Positions 10,286 through 21,624 of a stretch of DNA of 64,000 nucleotides are shown piece by piece. Both the position numbers and the translations under genes were made by a program. The stretch is from Meconema thalassinum (lineage: Eukaryota > Arthropoda > Insecta > Orthoptera > Tettigoniidae), in assembly GCA_946902985.2 (NCBI GenBank), contig OX336389.2:281091527-281155526 (forward strand). The letters run 5' to 3'. The notes beneath the pieces are model-generated. The model saw only the letters and a program-made list of their open reading frames with translations, did no database searches and was not told the origin of the DNA. How positions within the stretch are numbered: the first letter of the stretch is position 1; each line of letters starts with the position of its first letter.

Positions 10286-10290
<5 letters not shown>
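9950..10290 (-). mobile_element. SINE family A, reverse copy
   Basis: TTTAGGGGCTTTGCGACATCGTGG at the left, read in reverse, is the family 3' end. The body with CATTTGCCTGGAAGAGAAGTG and CTTCAAGGATGGCCAGCCTC follows. The right end, GAGCATTGAACTCGAACCTC, is the reversed B box of the first tRNA-like module. Confidence 0.7.

Positions 10291-10342
<52 letters not shown>
10288..10342. repeat. TAA microsatellite, about 18 units
   Basis: Uninterrupted AAT/TAA run next to the tRNA-like end of the preceding SINE. Confidence 0.95.
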
Positions 10343-10365
10343 TTACAACAGCGCTTCGCATTTAT

Positions 10366-10511
10366 TTGGGATGGTTTGAGCCAAACTGCCTCATTTTGAG
10401 TTTGCCCGGGAGACCACGTGATTTTTCAGGCGAAAACTACTCCACTGTCACCGGGATTCAAACACCGGATGTTCGGGTGACAGACGAGCAAATATGCCAC
10501 TGCACCATCAC

Positions 10512-10543
<32 letters not shown>
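10366..10543 (-). repeat. tRNA-like SINE head fragment plus ATT microsatellite
   Basis: CACCGGGATTCAAACACCGG reads in reverse as a degenerate B box, and GCAAATATGCCACTGCACC as an A-box-like region. This suggests a truncated reverse SINE head. An ATT run of about 11 units follows at 10511-10543. Confidence 0.4.
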
Positions 10544-10544
<1 letters not shown>

Positions 10545-10549
10545 CATTA

Positions 10550-10935
10550 TCCAATCTTTGTATTCGAAACGCATGTTTGACGTTCGGCCATTCTGTACGG
10601 CTGACTGAGACTATTCACGGTACATATTAGTAGCAAAAAACAAAGGCTACCTAGTTAGCAGTCAGAGGTTGCGTGCTGGCAAACTTACACGTGTCGTTAT
10701 TTTACAACCATCCTAGAGTCGATATAGAAGAAATTCGGGACACTTGGGCCCTTATAATGACGTACTTTCTTCTCCTGTGCACTTTGTAGCGTATTCTTAT
10801 CAGATAATTTCCTTCACAGATGTTCCTACGAATTCCTGAAATTACGCAAAATAAGGTCGAGTCGTATCTGATATGATCATCGTTCAGACTAGCAAAGCGA
10901 GCTAGCAAGCCCCGCGTGTGGGGAAATGATGTTGT
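10550..10935. other. Unassigned sequence
   Basis: No convincing reading frame or repeat found. Confidence 0.3.
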
Positions 10936-10939
10936 TGTT

Positions 10940-11220
10940 GTTAGTCAATTTCAGGGGCTTGGAACATCTTGGTCATGAGGCTCCAGTACTTGGGTATGTG
11001 TTGAATTTGTCTAATAGCCTGTGTTTCCGCAGTAGCTTCTTAGGATTGGGGATGAGATAGGTTCCCCAGTACTTGAATTAATGTACTATCCCTGCATTTT
11101 TCCTGGAGGGAGTGTGGAAAAAACGAGGAAAACATACTCAGAATGGCCGCTGTCAGAGCTGGGATTCGAATTCCCGAACTCTGGAATTGCTGCACCTCCC
11201 CATCACGGTAGTGGTGTACT
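10940..11220 (-). mobile_element. SINE family A, reverse diverged copy
   Basis: Begins TTTCAGGGGCTTGGAACATC (reversed 3' end) and carries TGCATTTTTCCTGGAGGGAG and AGAATGGCCGCTGTCAGAGC. It ends with GGGATTCGAATTCCCGAAC, a reversed B box. It shares more with the 6.1- and 8.4-kb variants than with the 55.2-kb copy. Confidence 0.65.
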
Positions 11221-11316
11221 ATTTAACGTGCACGGCAACGTCGCAGAGGTACGGGACAATGTATATTCTTAACTTGTACTTACTCTCCCGGATCAGACGA
11301 CTCATCTAATTCGGTG

Positions 11317-11570
11317 CCCCCCCCCCCCCTCCCAGGGGCTCACATCTAATGGGACGTGGGTTGGCGACCACGGGACCCCAACTGAGTCCGGCATTCCTTC
11401 CACTAACTTGTGCCGGGCTCCTCTCCGTCTTCTTTCCTGTCGACATCTCTTGGTCAACTCTCGTTCTCTTCCGACCCCGACGGTATTAGAGTCTCCGAGG
11501 CCTAGGGAGTCTCTTCCTTTCCCGCCTTAATTGGCCCTTCTCTCATACTTCCTGATCCCTCAGTATTATT
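11317..11570 (+). mobile_element. LINE 3'-UTR, upstream part
   Basis: After a run of C, GGGGCTCACATCTAATGGGA starts a block of about 240 bp that recurs at 57073-57300 with roughly 90% similarity by eye. Shared blocks include GGCGACCACGGGACCCCA, TTGTGCCGGGCTCC and GAGGCCTAGGGAGTCT. The block stops at CTGATCCCTC where the hairpin-ended MITE begins, and resumes at 12935. It is non-coding. I infer a LINE 3'-UTR because the far end has the ATC tail. Confidence 0.6.
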
Positions 11571-12934
11571 AGCCTACTTTTCACATTTTGCAAAAATGAG
11601 GAAAAAGTAGACTTATGAGATCGATCCGGGAAAATGTCTGTCTGTCTGGCTGTGTGTGTGTCCCCCCCTATCAACTCCTAAACGGCTGCAGCAATCAAAA
11701 CCAAATTTAGTATGAGTAAAGATGTGCACCGGAATAGCTCACGACCATATTTGAAAATGATGTCAGTGCTACCAACTGCTGAAAAATGCACTAGAAATTT
11801 GAGCTCCATGTTGGATATCTTGCAAGGTATGCATGGGAACTATTCCAAAATTGGCACACATGTAGATAATACCATTTCAGTTTAATTTCCAGGAGGCCAA
11901 CTACGACAGTGTTGCCAAAATAATTTTAAGCCTTCTGATAGGTCCAATGTTTAAATGCATATAACTTCTACACTATCAATTGGATTTCAACCAAATTTTG
12001 TATGTAATATCTGTACATAAATAGATATGACTGAGCGTATTCTTAAGAGCCACCAGGGCTGCCAACTGTTAATAATTGCTCTCTCTATTTTTTTAAATCC
12101 AAATACCAATATATCAGAAAGTATGCAAGCCAACAGCTTTAAACTATGCACACGTATATTCTGACATTTTAGATTAATTTGGAGTAACTTATATACGTCA
12201 GTTCTACCAACATGATTATAAGCCTGCTGAGAGTACCAATTTTTAAATACATGTAACTTCTATACTATCAGTTGGATTTCAACCAAATTTCGTATGTGCT
12301 ATGTGAACCATAACAGATATGACTATAAGTATTGTTAAGAGCAATCAGGGCTGCCAACTGTTAATAAATGCTGTCTATATTCTTTTTACCCTAATATCAA
12401 TATATCAGAAAGTATGCAACCAACAGCTCTGTACTTTGCACACGTATAGCACCTGACATTCTAGATTAATTTGGAGTAATTAATACAAGGCAGTGCTGCC
12501 AACATGATTCTATGCCTGCTGATATGTCCAATTTTAAAATACATGTAACTTCTATACTAACAAATGGATTTCATCCAAAATTGGCACAACAATATATCAT
12601 AATAATTCAGATTATTTCTGACCAGCACACGCATGGTATTGTTGGCAACATGCTTTTACGCGTGCTGATAGATCCAGTGTCTAACTGCATGTAACGTCCA
12701 TTGGATTTCAACCAAATTTTGTATTCTGTACCTTAAGAGGTGGAACTAAGAATATATTCAGTCACCAGGGCTGCCAACTGTAGTGCTCTATTAGGCTACA
12801 TTATACCAGGTATATTTTGAACTAGTTAGATATTTCGATATTACCAACTTAATTTCGTCATTATTCTAGACAGGTTCATATACTGAAGAATAATCATTGG
12901 CATGAAAAGTAGGCTACTAGTTCTTCACGGAACT
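11570..12934 (-). mobile_element. Hairpin-ended MITE (family H), insertion in the LINE 3'-UTR
   Basis: Inverted ends TAGCCTACTTTTCA (11570) and TGAAAAGTAGGCTA (12902-12915) are followed, at one side only, by the hairpin AGTTC-TTCACG-GAACT at 12919-12934. The interior holds about four degenerate units of roughly 290 bp. Each has ACTTCTATACTATCA.TTGGATTTCAACCAAA-like text and a GGCTGCCAACTGTTAAT block. No coding frame. Two other copies at 25.9 and 28.4 kb show the same hairpin and the same AGCCTA ends. Confidence 0.7.
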
Positions 12935-13809
12935 TCTTGTTTTTCTTTTCATTATATTTCCTTTCTCTTTAAAATTCCCGCACTCTTTTGTGAATTGGCC
13001 CCCCGTGTATCTACAGTATATTACATTTTGTAAGTCTTTTCCCATCTAAATTACCTTTTATAAGTATTTCCAATCTACATTGATTTTGTAAGTATTTTCA
13101 ATCTAAATTGCATTTTGTAAGTATTTTGAATAGCGGGCCGACATATTGTATTTTGAATCTAAATAACATTTTGCAAGTAAATTCAATTGCAATTGCATTT
13201 TGTAAGTATTTTGAATTTCAATTGCATTTTGTGAGTATTTTGAATCTAAATTACATTTGGTATTTTGAATTTCAATTGCATTTTGTAAGCATTCTGAATT
13301 TCATTTGCATTTTGTAAGTATTTTGAATTTTAATTGCATTTTGTAAGTACGGTATTTTGAATTTCAATTGCATTTTCTAAGTATTTTCAATCTAACTTGC
13401 ATTTTGTAAGTATTTTCGATTTCAATTACATTTTGTAAGTACGGTATTTTGAATTTCAATTGCATTTTCTAAGTATTTTTAAACTAAATAGCATTTTGTA
13501 TGTATTTTCAATTTCAATTGCATTTTGTAAGAATTTGGAATCTAAATTACATTTTGTGCGAATTTTTCAATCTAACTTTTGTGAGTATTTTCCATCTAAA
13601 TTACCTTTTGTACGTATTTCCACTCTAAATTACATTCTGTGAGTATTTTCAATCTCAGTTCCATTTTGTAAGTATCTTCAATCTAACTTAGTTTCCGTTA
13701 TAGTTTCCATTTCATTGTCATTTTCGCTATCACCCAGACCATTAGAGGCCGATAACCTAGATGTTAGGCCCCTTAAAACAACAATTATCATCACCATCAT
13801 CATCATCAT
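12935..13809 (+). mobile_element. LINE 3'-UTR, downstream part with degenerate tandem repeats and ATC tail
   Basis: TTGTGAATTGGCCCCCCGTGT resumes the 3'-UTR. From about 13020 to 13690 there is an array of degenerate units of about 25 bp built on ATTTTGTAAGTATTTTCAATCTAAATTGC. The end is CAGACCATTAGAGGCCGATAACC, then GATGTTAGGCCCCTTAAAAC, AACAATTATC and an ATC microsatellite. The same architecture recurs at 57.4-58.1 kb, so the array belongs to the element and not to a local satellite. Confidence 0.7.
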
Positions 13810-14085
13810 AATTCGGTGGCTCTTTTAATTCCATGACATTTGTTACATCCCTGCGCACGTAATAAAACCTAGAGATATCCGAGCTATGTTCCTTACTCCA
13901 AACTATTCATCTCGAGCCTCAAGTAGCCGGGTATCGACTAGTGAGGTAGAAAATGCGAGTCTACCACCCACAACGAAGAAAAGAGCTGAATGTGATGAGA
14001 TGACCAGGCTTATGGGGTTAATGATGACCACGAGGCAAAATGGAGCAAATAGGATTTGTTGCTCTATTTGTGGAACTCGTTACCG
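13810..14085. other. Unassigned sequence
   Basis: An open frame (13886-14125) covers this stretch but has no recognisable domain and runs into a tRNA-like SINE head, so I do not call it a gene. Confidence 0.3.
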
Positions 14086-14172
14086 CGGAGAGAGCACCTC
14101 GTGGTGTAGCGACCAGCATTCCTAACTGTCGTCTCGGAGGTGCGTGTTCGATTCCCGGCTTTGCCAAGAAAT
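14086..14172 (+). mobile_element. tRNA-like SINE head
   Basis: CACCTCGTGGTGTAGCGACC (A-box region) and GTTCGATTCCCGGC (B box) match the head of the composite SINE at 22.1 kb. The body is absent. Acceptor-stem pairing is too poor for a working tRNA gene. Confidence 0.6.
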
Positions 14173-14399
14173 AACGGTTTTAATTGGTACGTCTTTAGAG
14201 GTGAGATTCAGTTCTATACATTTTTTTTTTGTTGAACCAAATAGATTTGTCTAAGTTCGTGAGTTTAAAAGCCTGAGTGATTTGAATCTCTTGGCTTCAC
14301 GATTTGTCTGACTAGCCGTGAACATTATGGGGTTTGAAGCCATGTTTCAGTGTCGCCTTAGTAAACAAAAGTTTCCATCTATTAAGGTACACAATGAAC

Positions 14400-15265
14400 G
14401 TACATAATTGGGTTGAAGTCCAATAGATAGTATGGACGTAACATGTTGTAAACATTAAATGTATTAGGGCGCGTAAAATCATGTTGGCATCACTGCCAAG
14501 AATGGGTTATTCAAAATTAACCTGAAATATTATGATCTATATATGTGCCAAATTTGGAAGATCTCCATTTATTAGTATGGAAGGCAGGCCTACATACAGT
14601 TACACATTGAACATACCAGCAAGCGTAGAATCATGTTGGCAGTACTGTCGTATATCCTTTACTCAAAACTATTCTACAATTTCAGGTACTTTACGTGAGC
14701 AAAGTTTAAAACGGCTTCTATACTTTCTGATATATTGAGATTAGGATGAAAAAATAGTGATCACTTATCAACAGTTGGCAGCCCTGGTAACTCTAAAGAA
14801 TACGTATAGTCACATCTGTTACGGCACAGAAAGCATATGACAAATTTGTTTGAAATCCAATGGATAGTATATATTTAAAAATTGAACTTATCATCCGGCG
14901 TAGAATCATGTTGGCAACACTGTCAAGTATGGGCTCCTGAACATTAATCTGAAATATTATTATTCATATGTGTGCTAATTTTGGTACAGTTCCCATGCAT
15001 ACCTTTCGAGATATCCAACAATGAGTTCTAATTTCAATGGTGATTTTTCATCAGTTAGTAGCAATGGTGTAATTTTCAAATATGGACCTGGGATCTTCCA
15101 GTGTAGATCTTCACTCATACCAAATTTGGTTTTGATAACTGCCGCCGTTTAGAAGTTGATAGGGTGGTGGTCACACACACAGACAGAAGGATATTTGACC
15201 GGGTGATCTCATAAGACTACTTTTTCATAATTTTTTTAAAATGTGAAAAGTAGGCTAAAAATAAG
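14400..15265 (+). mobile_element. Truncated family-H MITE copy
   Basis: The right end GTGAAAAGTAGGCTAAAAATA and the preceding CACACACACAGACAGAAGG, CTATC..CTTCTAAACGGC and ACCAAATTTGGTTTTGATAA-like blocks are inverted copies of 11574-11720. GTTGGCA..ACTGTCAAG units repeat inside at about 300-bp spacing. The other end, including the hairpin, is missing. Confidence 0.6.
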
Positions 15266-15590
15266 CAAGTGGTGGTGATTGTAGTTTAAGCACCTAAACA
15301 TTCAGGTCATCTTTCCAAAGAGGAATAGGCTATACGATTGTATTCAATATGCTGATATGGCTCAAGATGCAGCTTAATGATTCACAAGCCTATTAAACAA
15401 CTAGCTAACAGTAATGACCACATTATTATTATTACCTTTCCTATGGTGTAAACACGCCGCGTACTCGCTCGGCTACTGGACTCAATAGTCAGCCCTACTC
15501 TGGGATGTTACTGCACGCTCGTTGCTTGTCCAAGTGACAGTCACTCATAGGTTTTTGCTCCGCCCTCAAAGCTATTCCCGCTTCGAGAGC
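15266..15590. other. Unassigned sequence
   Basis: No gene or repeat end recognised. Confidence 0.3.
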
Positions 15591-16690
15591 TAATTATTGT
15601 TCCTGCCTGGACAAGACAGTGTTAGAGATATTTTTTACACCGTCCACAATTTGTGAACAGGAAGCAACGGATTTATATACACGTAGTTTTAGAATATAGA
15701 AGTGGTTTTCTATGCCAGATTTTTCAGTGATCAGATCATTCAGTGACGAGCTAGATGAATAAAAGTCTGGGGAGTTGACATGCGCGCCGTCTACAGTTAT
15801 GACAAGTAAGAATATTGGTTTGTGTACTTGTAGGTTTAGACTATAATAGAGGTACACTACTCTACGTTTCACAGATATCGAAACATTCCGTAACGAGTTA
15901 AAGGATTTAATCCCTGACAAATATAGGTGTACTGTATGAATCAGCAGGTTTAGGTTATATTAGTGGTTCACTATGCAAGCTATCACAATGTTCGAATCAT
16001 TCAGTGACAAGTTAGATGAAATTACGTATTATTAATTGACATGCGCTCTATCTACAATTTATGAAAATAAGGTATAAAAGTTATACAAACCGACAGTGGT
16101 GGCTATGCTCCCTAAAGCGCAGCGCTAGGTCATGGGGCCAAGATCTCTGCTAACTCGGTAGACGCGTGGTTTCGAGCCCCACCATCGGCCGTCCTTGAAA
16201 TGGATTTCCGTGATTTCCCATTTTCAACTCTAGGCAAATGCTGGGACGATACCTTCTGACAGGCCACGGCCGCTTCCTTCCACATCCTTGCCCAGTTTCA
16301 TTCACAATCATTCATTTTATATCTCATTAACTCCTCTCATGAGGTTGGCGTCAGGAAGGGCATCCGGCCGTAAAAGCCATCTGCTACAAAGACTTCCATC
16401 GCATCTCATCCCTGACCCCGTTGGAAAACGAGATTAATAAGGGGTAGACATACATTTACATTATATACCTGTAGGTTTAGACTATAGTAATGGTCCACTA
16501 TACCATGTTTCACAGATATAGGATCATTCCTTCAAGGGTTAGGGATATTCATATGTCAGAAGTTGACATGCGCGTCGTCTGTAATTTATTATATGGAAGC
16601 CATAAATTAATGTACCAGTAAACAAATACTATAGAAATGGTTCATTATACAACGTTTCACTCTGATCATTTGATTAGAATACAAAAAAAT
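15591..16690. repeat. Degenerate long-unit tandem repeat
   Basis: Diverged units carry TTGACATGCGC (15775, 16038, 16563), GTAGGTTTAGACTATA (about 15830, 15945, 16482) and a GGT.CACTAT.C..GTTTCACAGAT block. A SINE interrupts them. Similar internal redundancy marks the family-H MITEs, so this may be another large MITE whose ends I cannot place. Confidence 0.45.
16092..16455 (+). mobile_element. tRNA-derived SINE, family C
   Basis: Starts CCGACAGTGGTGGCTATGCT, with a tRNA-like head and B-box-like GGTTTCGAGCCCCACC. Then come CAGGCCACGGCCGCTTCCTT, CTCATGAGGTTGGCGTCAGG and GGGCATCCGGCCGTAAAA. It ends GATTAATAAGGGGTAGACATACA. The copies at 21.0 and 55.7 kb carry the same blocks in reverse. Confidence 0.75.
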
Positions 16691-17236
16691 AAAATGTATT
16701 TTTAAACTCGCGTAGCCACCATCTTGATTTTTTAAACAATAGAAAGAACAATAAGAGAACAACTCAATAAAAGATACGGGATCGCGCTTATCCTGAATGC
16801 AATCCAATTCAACGATAAAATTTACGAGGAGTCGACATGTTTAGCAACATGTTCAGCAATGAGCTCACCACTTGGAGGGATTGTAGCAAACATATTCATT
16901 AATAACCTAGAAAACAAGTTCATGGAGGACAGGAGAGCGAAGGAAAACGTTCATTGGAATAGGCATTTTGGCGACATAATATGCTCCTTCGACAGGGAAC
17001 TAACCAACGAAGAAACGCTACTCCAAGCAGTCGACGGCTGGCACCAGTCAATTAAATTCATAATGAAGCCTGAGATCGATCGGTGCCTAAATTACTTCGA
17101 CATAAAAATTAATCGATCGCATCACAACCTGTCACACTCAATTTAACGAAAACTATCATGAACGTCGCATACCATTGGCAATCGATCAAACCATCCAAGG
17201 TCCCACAAATTAGCAGTGGTAAACAAGTCTATCAGG
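16691..17236 (+). pseudogene. Penelope-like element, reverse transcriptase fragment
   Basis: In the frame of 16859, translation upstream and downstream gives YGIALILNAIQFNDKIYEES and then AMSSPLGGIVANIFINNLEN. These are the F-x-Y and AMGSPLS-ANIF blocks of Penelope-like reverse transcriptases. The catalytic YVDD is replaced by HFGD (WNRHFGDIIC), so the enzyme cannot be active. DGWHQSIKFIMKPEIDRCLN and YFDIKINR follow. After a frameshift near 17146, SNHPRSHKLAVVNKSIR matches the conserved HP-x2-HK block. The 95-residue frame at 16859-17146 is a piece of this decayed protein, not a separate gene. Confidence 0.8.
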
Positions 17237-17250
17237 TAACAACGGAAAAC

Positions 17251-17735
17251 TTAACCCTTGAGAACTGACGTGAAAAAATATAACACGAGGCCTGGCGCCA
17301 TTTTGACCCATAGTGTGTCACTCCCGTTTTGCCGTAGTCGTAAGGATTTTAATGAATTAATTTTACACCTGGTGTATTCCTATGAACTATTCACAATACA
17401 AAATGAGCTGTATTTATATTTTTCAAATTTAACATGCAGAAAAGTGACAATCATTTACGTAACAGTATAATTGGCCTGATTGTGGCGGCAATGCAGCCAT
17501 CTCAATTTTCTTGAACAAAGGAGCTGATGACTACGGTGTCCCTATATCATAAACACGGATCAACAAGAACATGAGCTATGTGATTGTACTGCACCAAAAT
17601 TGGTGGATTTTCCCCTATTTTTTTTCTCTTCAATATCGTCCCGACTAACGTAAGCAGAAAATTGTCACGCGAGGACTGGCGCCATGGGTAAATCTGACCC
17701 GACCGTAAATAATATAGACATAACTTGAGTGTTCA
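17251..17735. mobile_element. Insertion in the Penelope-like element, possibly piggyBac-like
   Basis: TTAACCCTTGAGAACTGACG interrupts the Penelope-like coding remains exactly after the HPRSHK block. The CTGGCGCCAT...TGACCC motif occurs near both ends in direct orientation (about 17290 and 17675). The right end is unclear: TTGAGTGTTCAA near 17718 is only a poor match to the inverted left end. Confidence 0.4.
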
Positions 17736-17739
17736 AAAA

Positions 17740-18350
17740 GCTATGGACATGTTCCTTTTGCAGGGTGAAGGTCAAGGCTAGGAAGGAAGGTACAGTAAGC
17801 GACAGGAAATAAGGGCTGACCAAAACGAAAATATAAACCATTATTTAAGCCTAGGGTCAAAAATACCCAAGCCGAAGAAAACAATTTCGTTCCCAAAAAA
17901 GGGTGAACCAAATTGTAACAAATCAAAAGAAGAGGAGGTCAAATGCGTGCGCTTCAATTTTTCGAACAGTAACACATAAAAAAATAGAAAATATTTTCAC
18001 GAAGCAAGGGCTGAAAATAGCATTCAGAATAAATAACACATTTAACAGACACCTATCCTATATGACAGCACCATAACAAAACAGGAACAGCATTTGAAGC
18101 CAGGCGTGCACTGTACATGAATTCATGCCAAGGCGCAGGATGTTAGGCAAATAACATGGGGTCAAAGTGGTACGCGAGTTGACACCCAATGCAATGAACA
18201 CAGAAATGCAATCAAACAGAGGAAGCACTCAGCAGTAATGGAACTCATGTATGACAGCAAGTATACATCCATCAGGCAGTATTGTAGAGTTCATATCCCT
18301 CTTTTAAAAGACCCGTTGGCAGCATACATGGGGCTTCCGAAACCCTAATC
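17740..18350 (+). pseudogene. Penelope-like element, linker and GIY-YIG endonuclease remains
   Basis: FNFSNSNT, FTKQGLKIAFRINNTFNRHL, KQEQHLKPGVHCT and MNSCQGAG can be read by switching frames. NEHRNAIKQRKHSAV and a LKDPLAAYMGL-like end follow. These correspond to the region before and within the Penelope GIY-YIG nuclease (G-V-Y...C-x2-C...Y-V-G-Q-T and H-x3-A-I). Several stops and frameshifts show that it is dead. Together with 16691-17236 this is one element in plus orientation. Confidence 0.6.
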
Positions 18351-19278
18351 TGCGGCAGGAAGAGAGATTGGAACGTTAGGAATCATCTGACAATTGGCGT
18401 AGCTCAGTGTGTCACATCTCACATGTCCATTTCAAATGAGCCCGCGGGACAAGGCAACAGCGCAGTGCATTGAGCGCTAGCTCTAACCATGCCGCGTCAG
18501 TCTGTAAAGTGAACGTGCCTCGCGGCTGCCAGCAACAGTCGCAAGACATTTGTAATTCACTTCGCACGGACCGTGGTGTGTGTCCATGCTGTATCCTGTT
18601 AGGAATAGGAATGATCGATTGCCTCACAGCTATTTTATGTTTATTTCTGTTTCACCCCAACTCCACTGTTTCTTTCTAGGCAAAGAATGTGCTAACATGC
18701 ATTCAGGCCAGCTTCCAAAGTTAGTGAGTGCATAACTCTTCATGGAGCACCGAGTTAGTGTAACTTACTGTAGCAATTTAGAGGGTAAGGCCTGTGGCGT
18801 AACTACGGGGGGTGATCAGGGGATCAATCACCCCTTTCCCCTCCCCGAGCCGAATAATAAAATAAGAAATCTGTTGAAGTTTCTAATTTTTAATAAAACC
18901 AATCGTCGTATTGAAGATAAATGATTGAATTATGTAAGTTTATACTAATATGAAAGCATTTCGTTTCACTCGTGTAAAACGTTTAGCGTTGGCCTACCTT
19001 TCCACGCATTGAATGAGCAAAACAGTCAGCTGTTCAGTTAGCCAAGGGGGTGCTAGTGAGATGGGTGTGGCACTATCTCTCCCCATACCTTTCCAAACAT
19101 CCACCACTTGTCCGTTGTCAATCTGTTAGTATCCAAGTGTGAGTGTCATTTTGGAAAGTGAATAGTGTTGTGTTAAGTTGTATTGTTGTTTTAAGTTAAA
19201 CTTTAGTTATGAACTGTAGTTTATCTCTTCACTTAATTCCTTAAACTCCTGTTGAGGAGCATAGGGCCGAGTAGGTTA
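18351..19278. other. Mostly unassigned; possible hAT terminal motif at 18794
   Basis: GTGGCGTAACTACGGGGGGT at 18794 resembles the CAGTGGCGTA start of many hAT ends, including the array at 29-45 kb, but no matching inverted end follows. Otherwise no gene or repeat seen. Confidence 0.3.
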
Positions 19279-20140
19279 TCTCTACTTAGTATAAAACGAA
19301 ATCCCCGATTCATGGATGTCACGGGTAATCTCGAGAACCACTCGATGGATTTTGATGCGGTTTCCACCATTCTGTAAAGGACATCTTCAGGAAGGTTTCT
19401 GTTGAAAATTATTTATTTGTGATCAAAGGAAGCCAATCAGTAACGATTTTAGTGAAAAGGTCGGTAAAAACTGACGTTCGTGCGCTTTTTAAGCTTACGC
19501 TGGGCAAACTTAGAAAAATATCAATATACTATGAGTGTAAGAATTGTTCAGCATGAAATGTTCTACAAAAACGTCCAGGAGAGCATATCTGTATCTTCAA
19601 TACATCGACCACTATAATAGTTTTTACGTTTTCATTTCTTCCAACAATTTCTATTCAATTACTGAGGCGACAGTTTACGAGCTAGCTATGGCCAAGCCTA
19701 TCAACCCAGCACAGCCTAGCTAGCAGGCGAGCCTATTACCCCAGATACAGCCAGCAGCAAACTGTCGAGTCGTGTTGAGTTAAGACTTCAGAGAAGTGTG
19801 GTTGTGTTTGGCGTTTCCCTGGAAGTCCAACTCGGCTTTTCTTCATTTCGCCTGTGAACTTTTCGTTCCGCAAAATACACAGTCAAGATAAGATTGGACG
19901 GAAGGGGGATTTGTGTTTCATGCACCTCGCCTTTCTTAAATTACGCCTGACAACAATTTGTTGCACATGCATCTCCATGATAATATAATTAATAGCCCAG
20001 TCAGTGATTTTAACCTATCATTCCGAGGCGTAAAACAGATATAGGTCGTAAGTTCATTTAAATCGAAAAAAAAAAAAAAAAGCGTTTATCACCTAATGCA
20101 TTCATAACTGTTCCCGGGCGAAGCCGGGGTGGGTTACTAG
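19279..20140 (+). mobile_element. Non-autonomous Helitron, 862 bp
   Basis: Begins TCTCTACTTAG directly after an A. It ends with the hairpin CCCGG-GCGAAG-CCGGG (20113-20128), then 8 bases and CTAG (20137-20140) followed by T. This is the Helitron signature: 5' TC, 3' hairpin plus CTRR, insertion between A and T. A run of 16 A lies at 20066-20081. No Rep/helicase coding sequence is present. Confidence 0.8.
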
Positions 20141-20870
20141 TTAATATATATATACCTAATTATATATACTAATATATGTATACAATGACGGGAACTACTA
20201 AGGGCCAGATGATTTCGCGAAGAAAACTGGGCTTTATAATTTAATATCAACAAAACTATTATTTCTTGAGCATTTGCACATTGAGAAGTGCAAATACAAC
20301 GTATCGACTGCTAATGAAATCAAGCACACAAAATATATACAGAGGAGATTTAGAAAATTTGGGATCGCGTATTTGCTTTCATGGATTATATGTTTCATTA
20401 TGTCCCAAACCTCACCCCCCACCACCAATATAATTTTGAATCAGCTCGTCCAGAATCAAACCCTAGTTACGCGACTGGGCAAGACTGTCCTCCATTTTTC
20501 TGTGATATAATTTTTCCTCGTTTTCTTCAGTGACGGGGATATGACCTAGAAGTTGTCATAAACTGCCTTCCTTCATGCTATGAATCCCTCAACGGCGGGT
20601 AATGAAAGCCATTTTACCATAAAACATTCATACAGTAGGCTAATAAATGATATATTATTTCTTTCAGTCCATGCATCTGACTGGATACTTCACCATAGGC
20701 CTATCTGCCGTTCCACGCATGCAAGCCTGTTTATAACGCACCTAAAATGAAACTCATATATCGCTCACTTTCTATAACAGTGGCATAACCAGAAATCTTA
20801 CTTCAGTAGAGACCTGGATAATATTTTCTATCGATTACAGCGACACTGCTCTATCGTTTCTCTTGGTAAT
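20141..20870. other. Unassigned AT-rich sequence
   Basis: Starts with a TA-rich run (20141-20190). I see no gene. Frames at 20234-20428 and 20274-20510 overlap on opposite strands and lack any known motif. Confidence 0.3.
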
Positions 20871-20935
20871 GATGATGATGATGATGATAATTATTGTTTT
20901 TTGGGGCCTAACACCTAGGTTATCGGCCACGTGAT
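20871..20935 (-). mobile_element. LINE 3' terminus with ATC tail, reverse fragment
   Basis: GATGATGATGATGATGATAA, then GGGGCCTAACACCTAGGTTATCGGCC, is the reverse complement of the GGCCGATAACCTAGATGTTAGGCCCC end of the LINE 3'-UTRs at 13.8 and 58.0 kb. A 5'-truncated insertion. Confidence 0.7.
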
Positions 20936-20976
20936 ACTACATAATTCGTTGTGCCAGGTTCCGAAAATATTGCAAT

Positions 20977-21376
20977 TACATCAAGAACACTGTATGCATG
21001 TCTACCCCTTATTGTTCCCGTTTCAAACGGGGTCGGGGATGAGATGTAATGAAATTCTAATGTGGTGAATGGTTTTTACAGCCGGATGCCCTTCCTGACG
21101 CCAACCTCATGAGAGGAATTAATGAAAGATGACATGAATGAAGATGGATGAAACTAGGCAAGGGTGTGAAAGGAAGGGGCCGTGGCCTGTCAGAAGGTAC
21201 CGTCCTAGCATTTTCCTGGAGTTTAAAATGGGAAAACACTGAAAACCATTTCAAGGACGGCCGACAGTGGGGCTCGAATCCACGTCTACCGAGTCCGCGG
21301 AGAGCTTCACCCCATGGCCTAGCGATACGCTTTAGCAAACATAGCTACCGCAATTACCCGTACATCACGAACACTG
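20977..21376 (-). mobile_element. SINE family C with 16-bp target duplication
   Basis: TACATCAAGAACACTG (20977-20992) and TACATCACGAACACTG (21361-21376) differ by one base and bracket the element. The reversed body runs from TGTCTACCCCTTATTGTTCC through GCCGGATGCCCTTCCTGACG. It ends GACAGTGGGGCTCGAATCC, with the tRNA-like head at the right. Confidence 0.88.
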
Positions 21377-21624
21377 ATACCTCTTAATTGCGTTGGTATC
21401 TGTTCTGAAGCAAAGTAATACATCCCCAATTCAATATGGCGTCAAAACCTTCACATTATTTAAATAATCCACAGTTTAGTAACTGCCTGTAAATCTTCAA
21501 ATGCAGTTTCCCAGAAACACCATATTTTGAGTTATGCCACTGTTGCAGCAACAATTACATTTTCTTAGTGTAGTTTTATCGTAGCGTTATTTGTTTAAAT
21601 GCCTCTTTATGGTTGCTTGACAAC

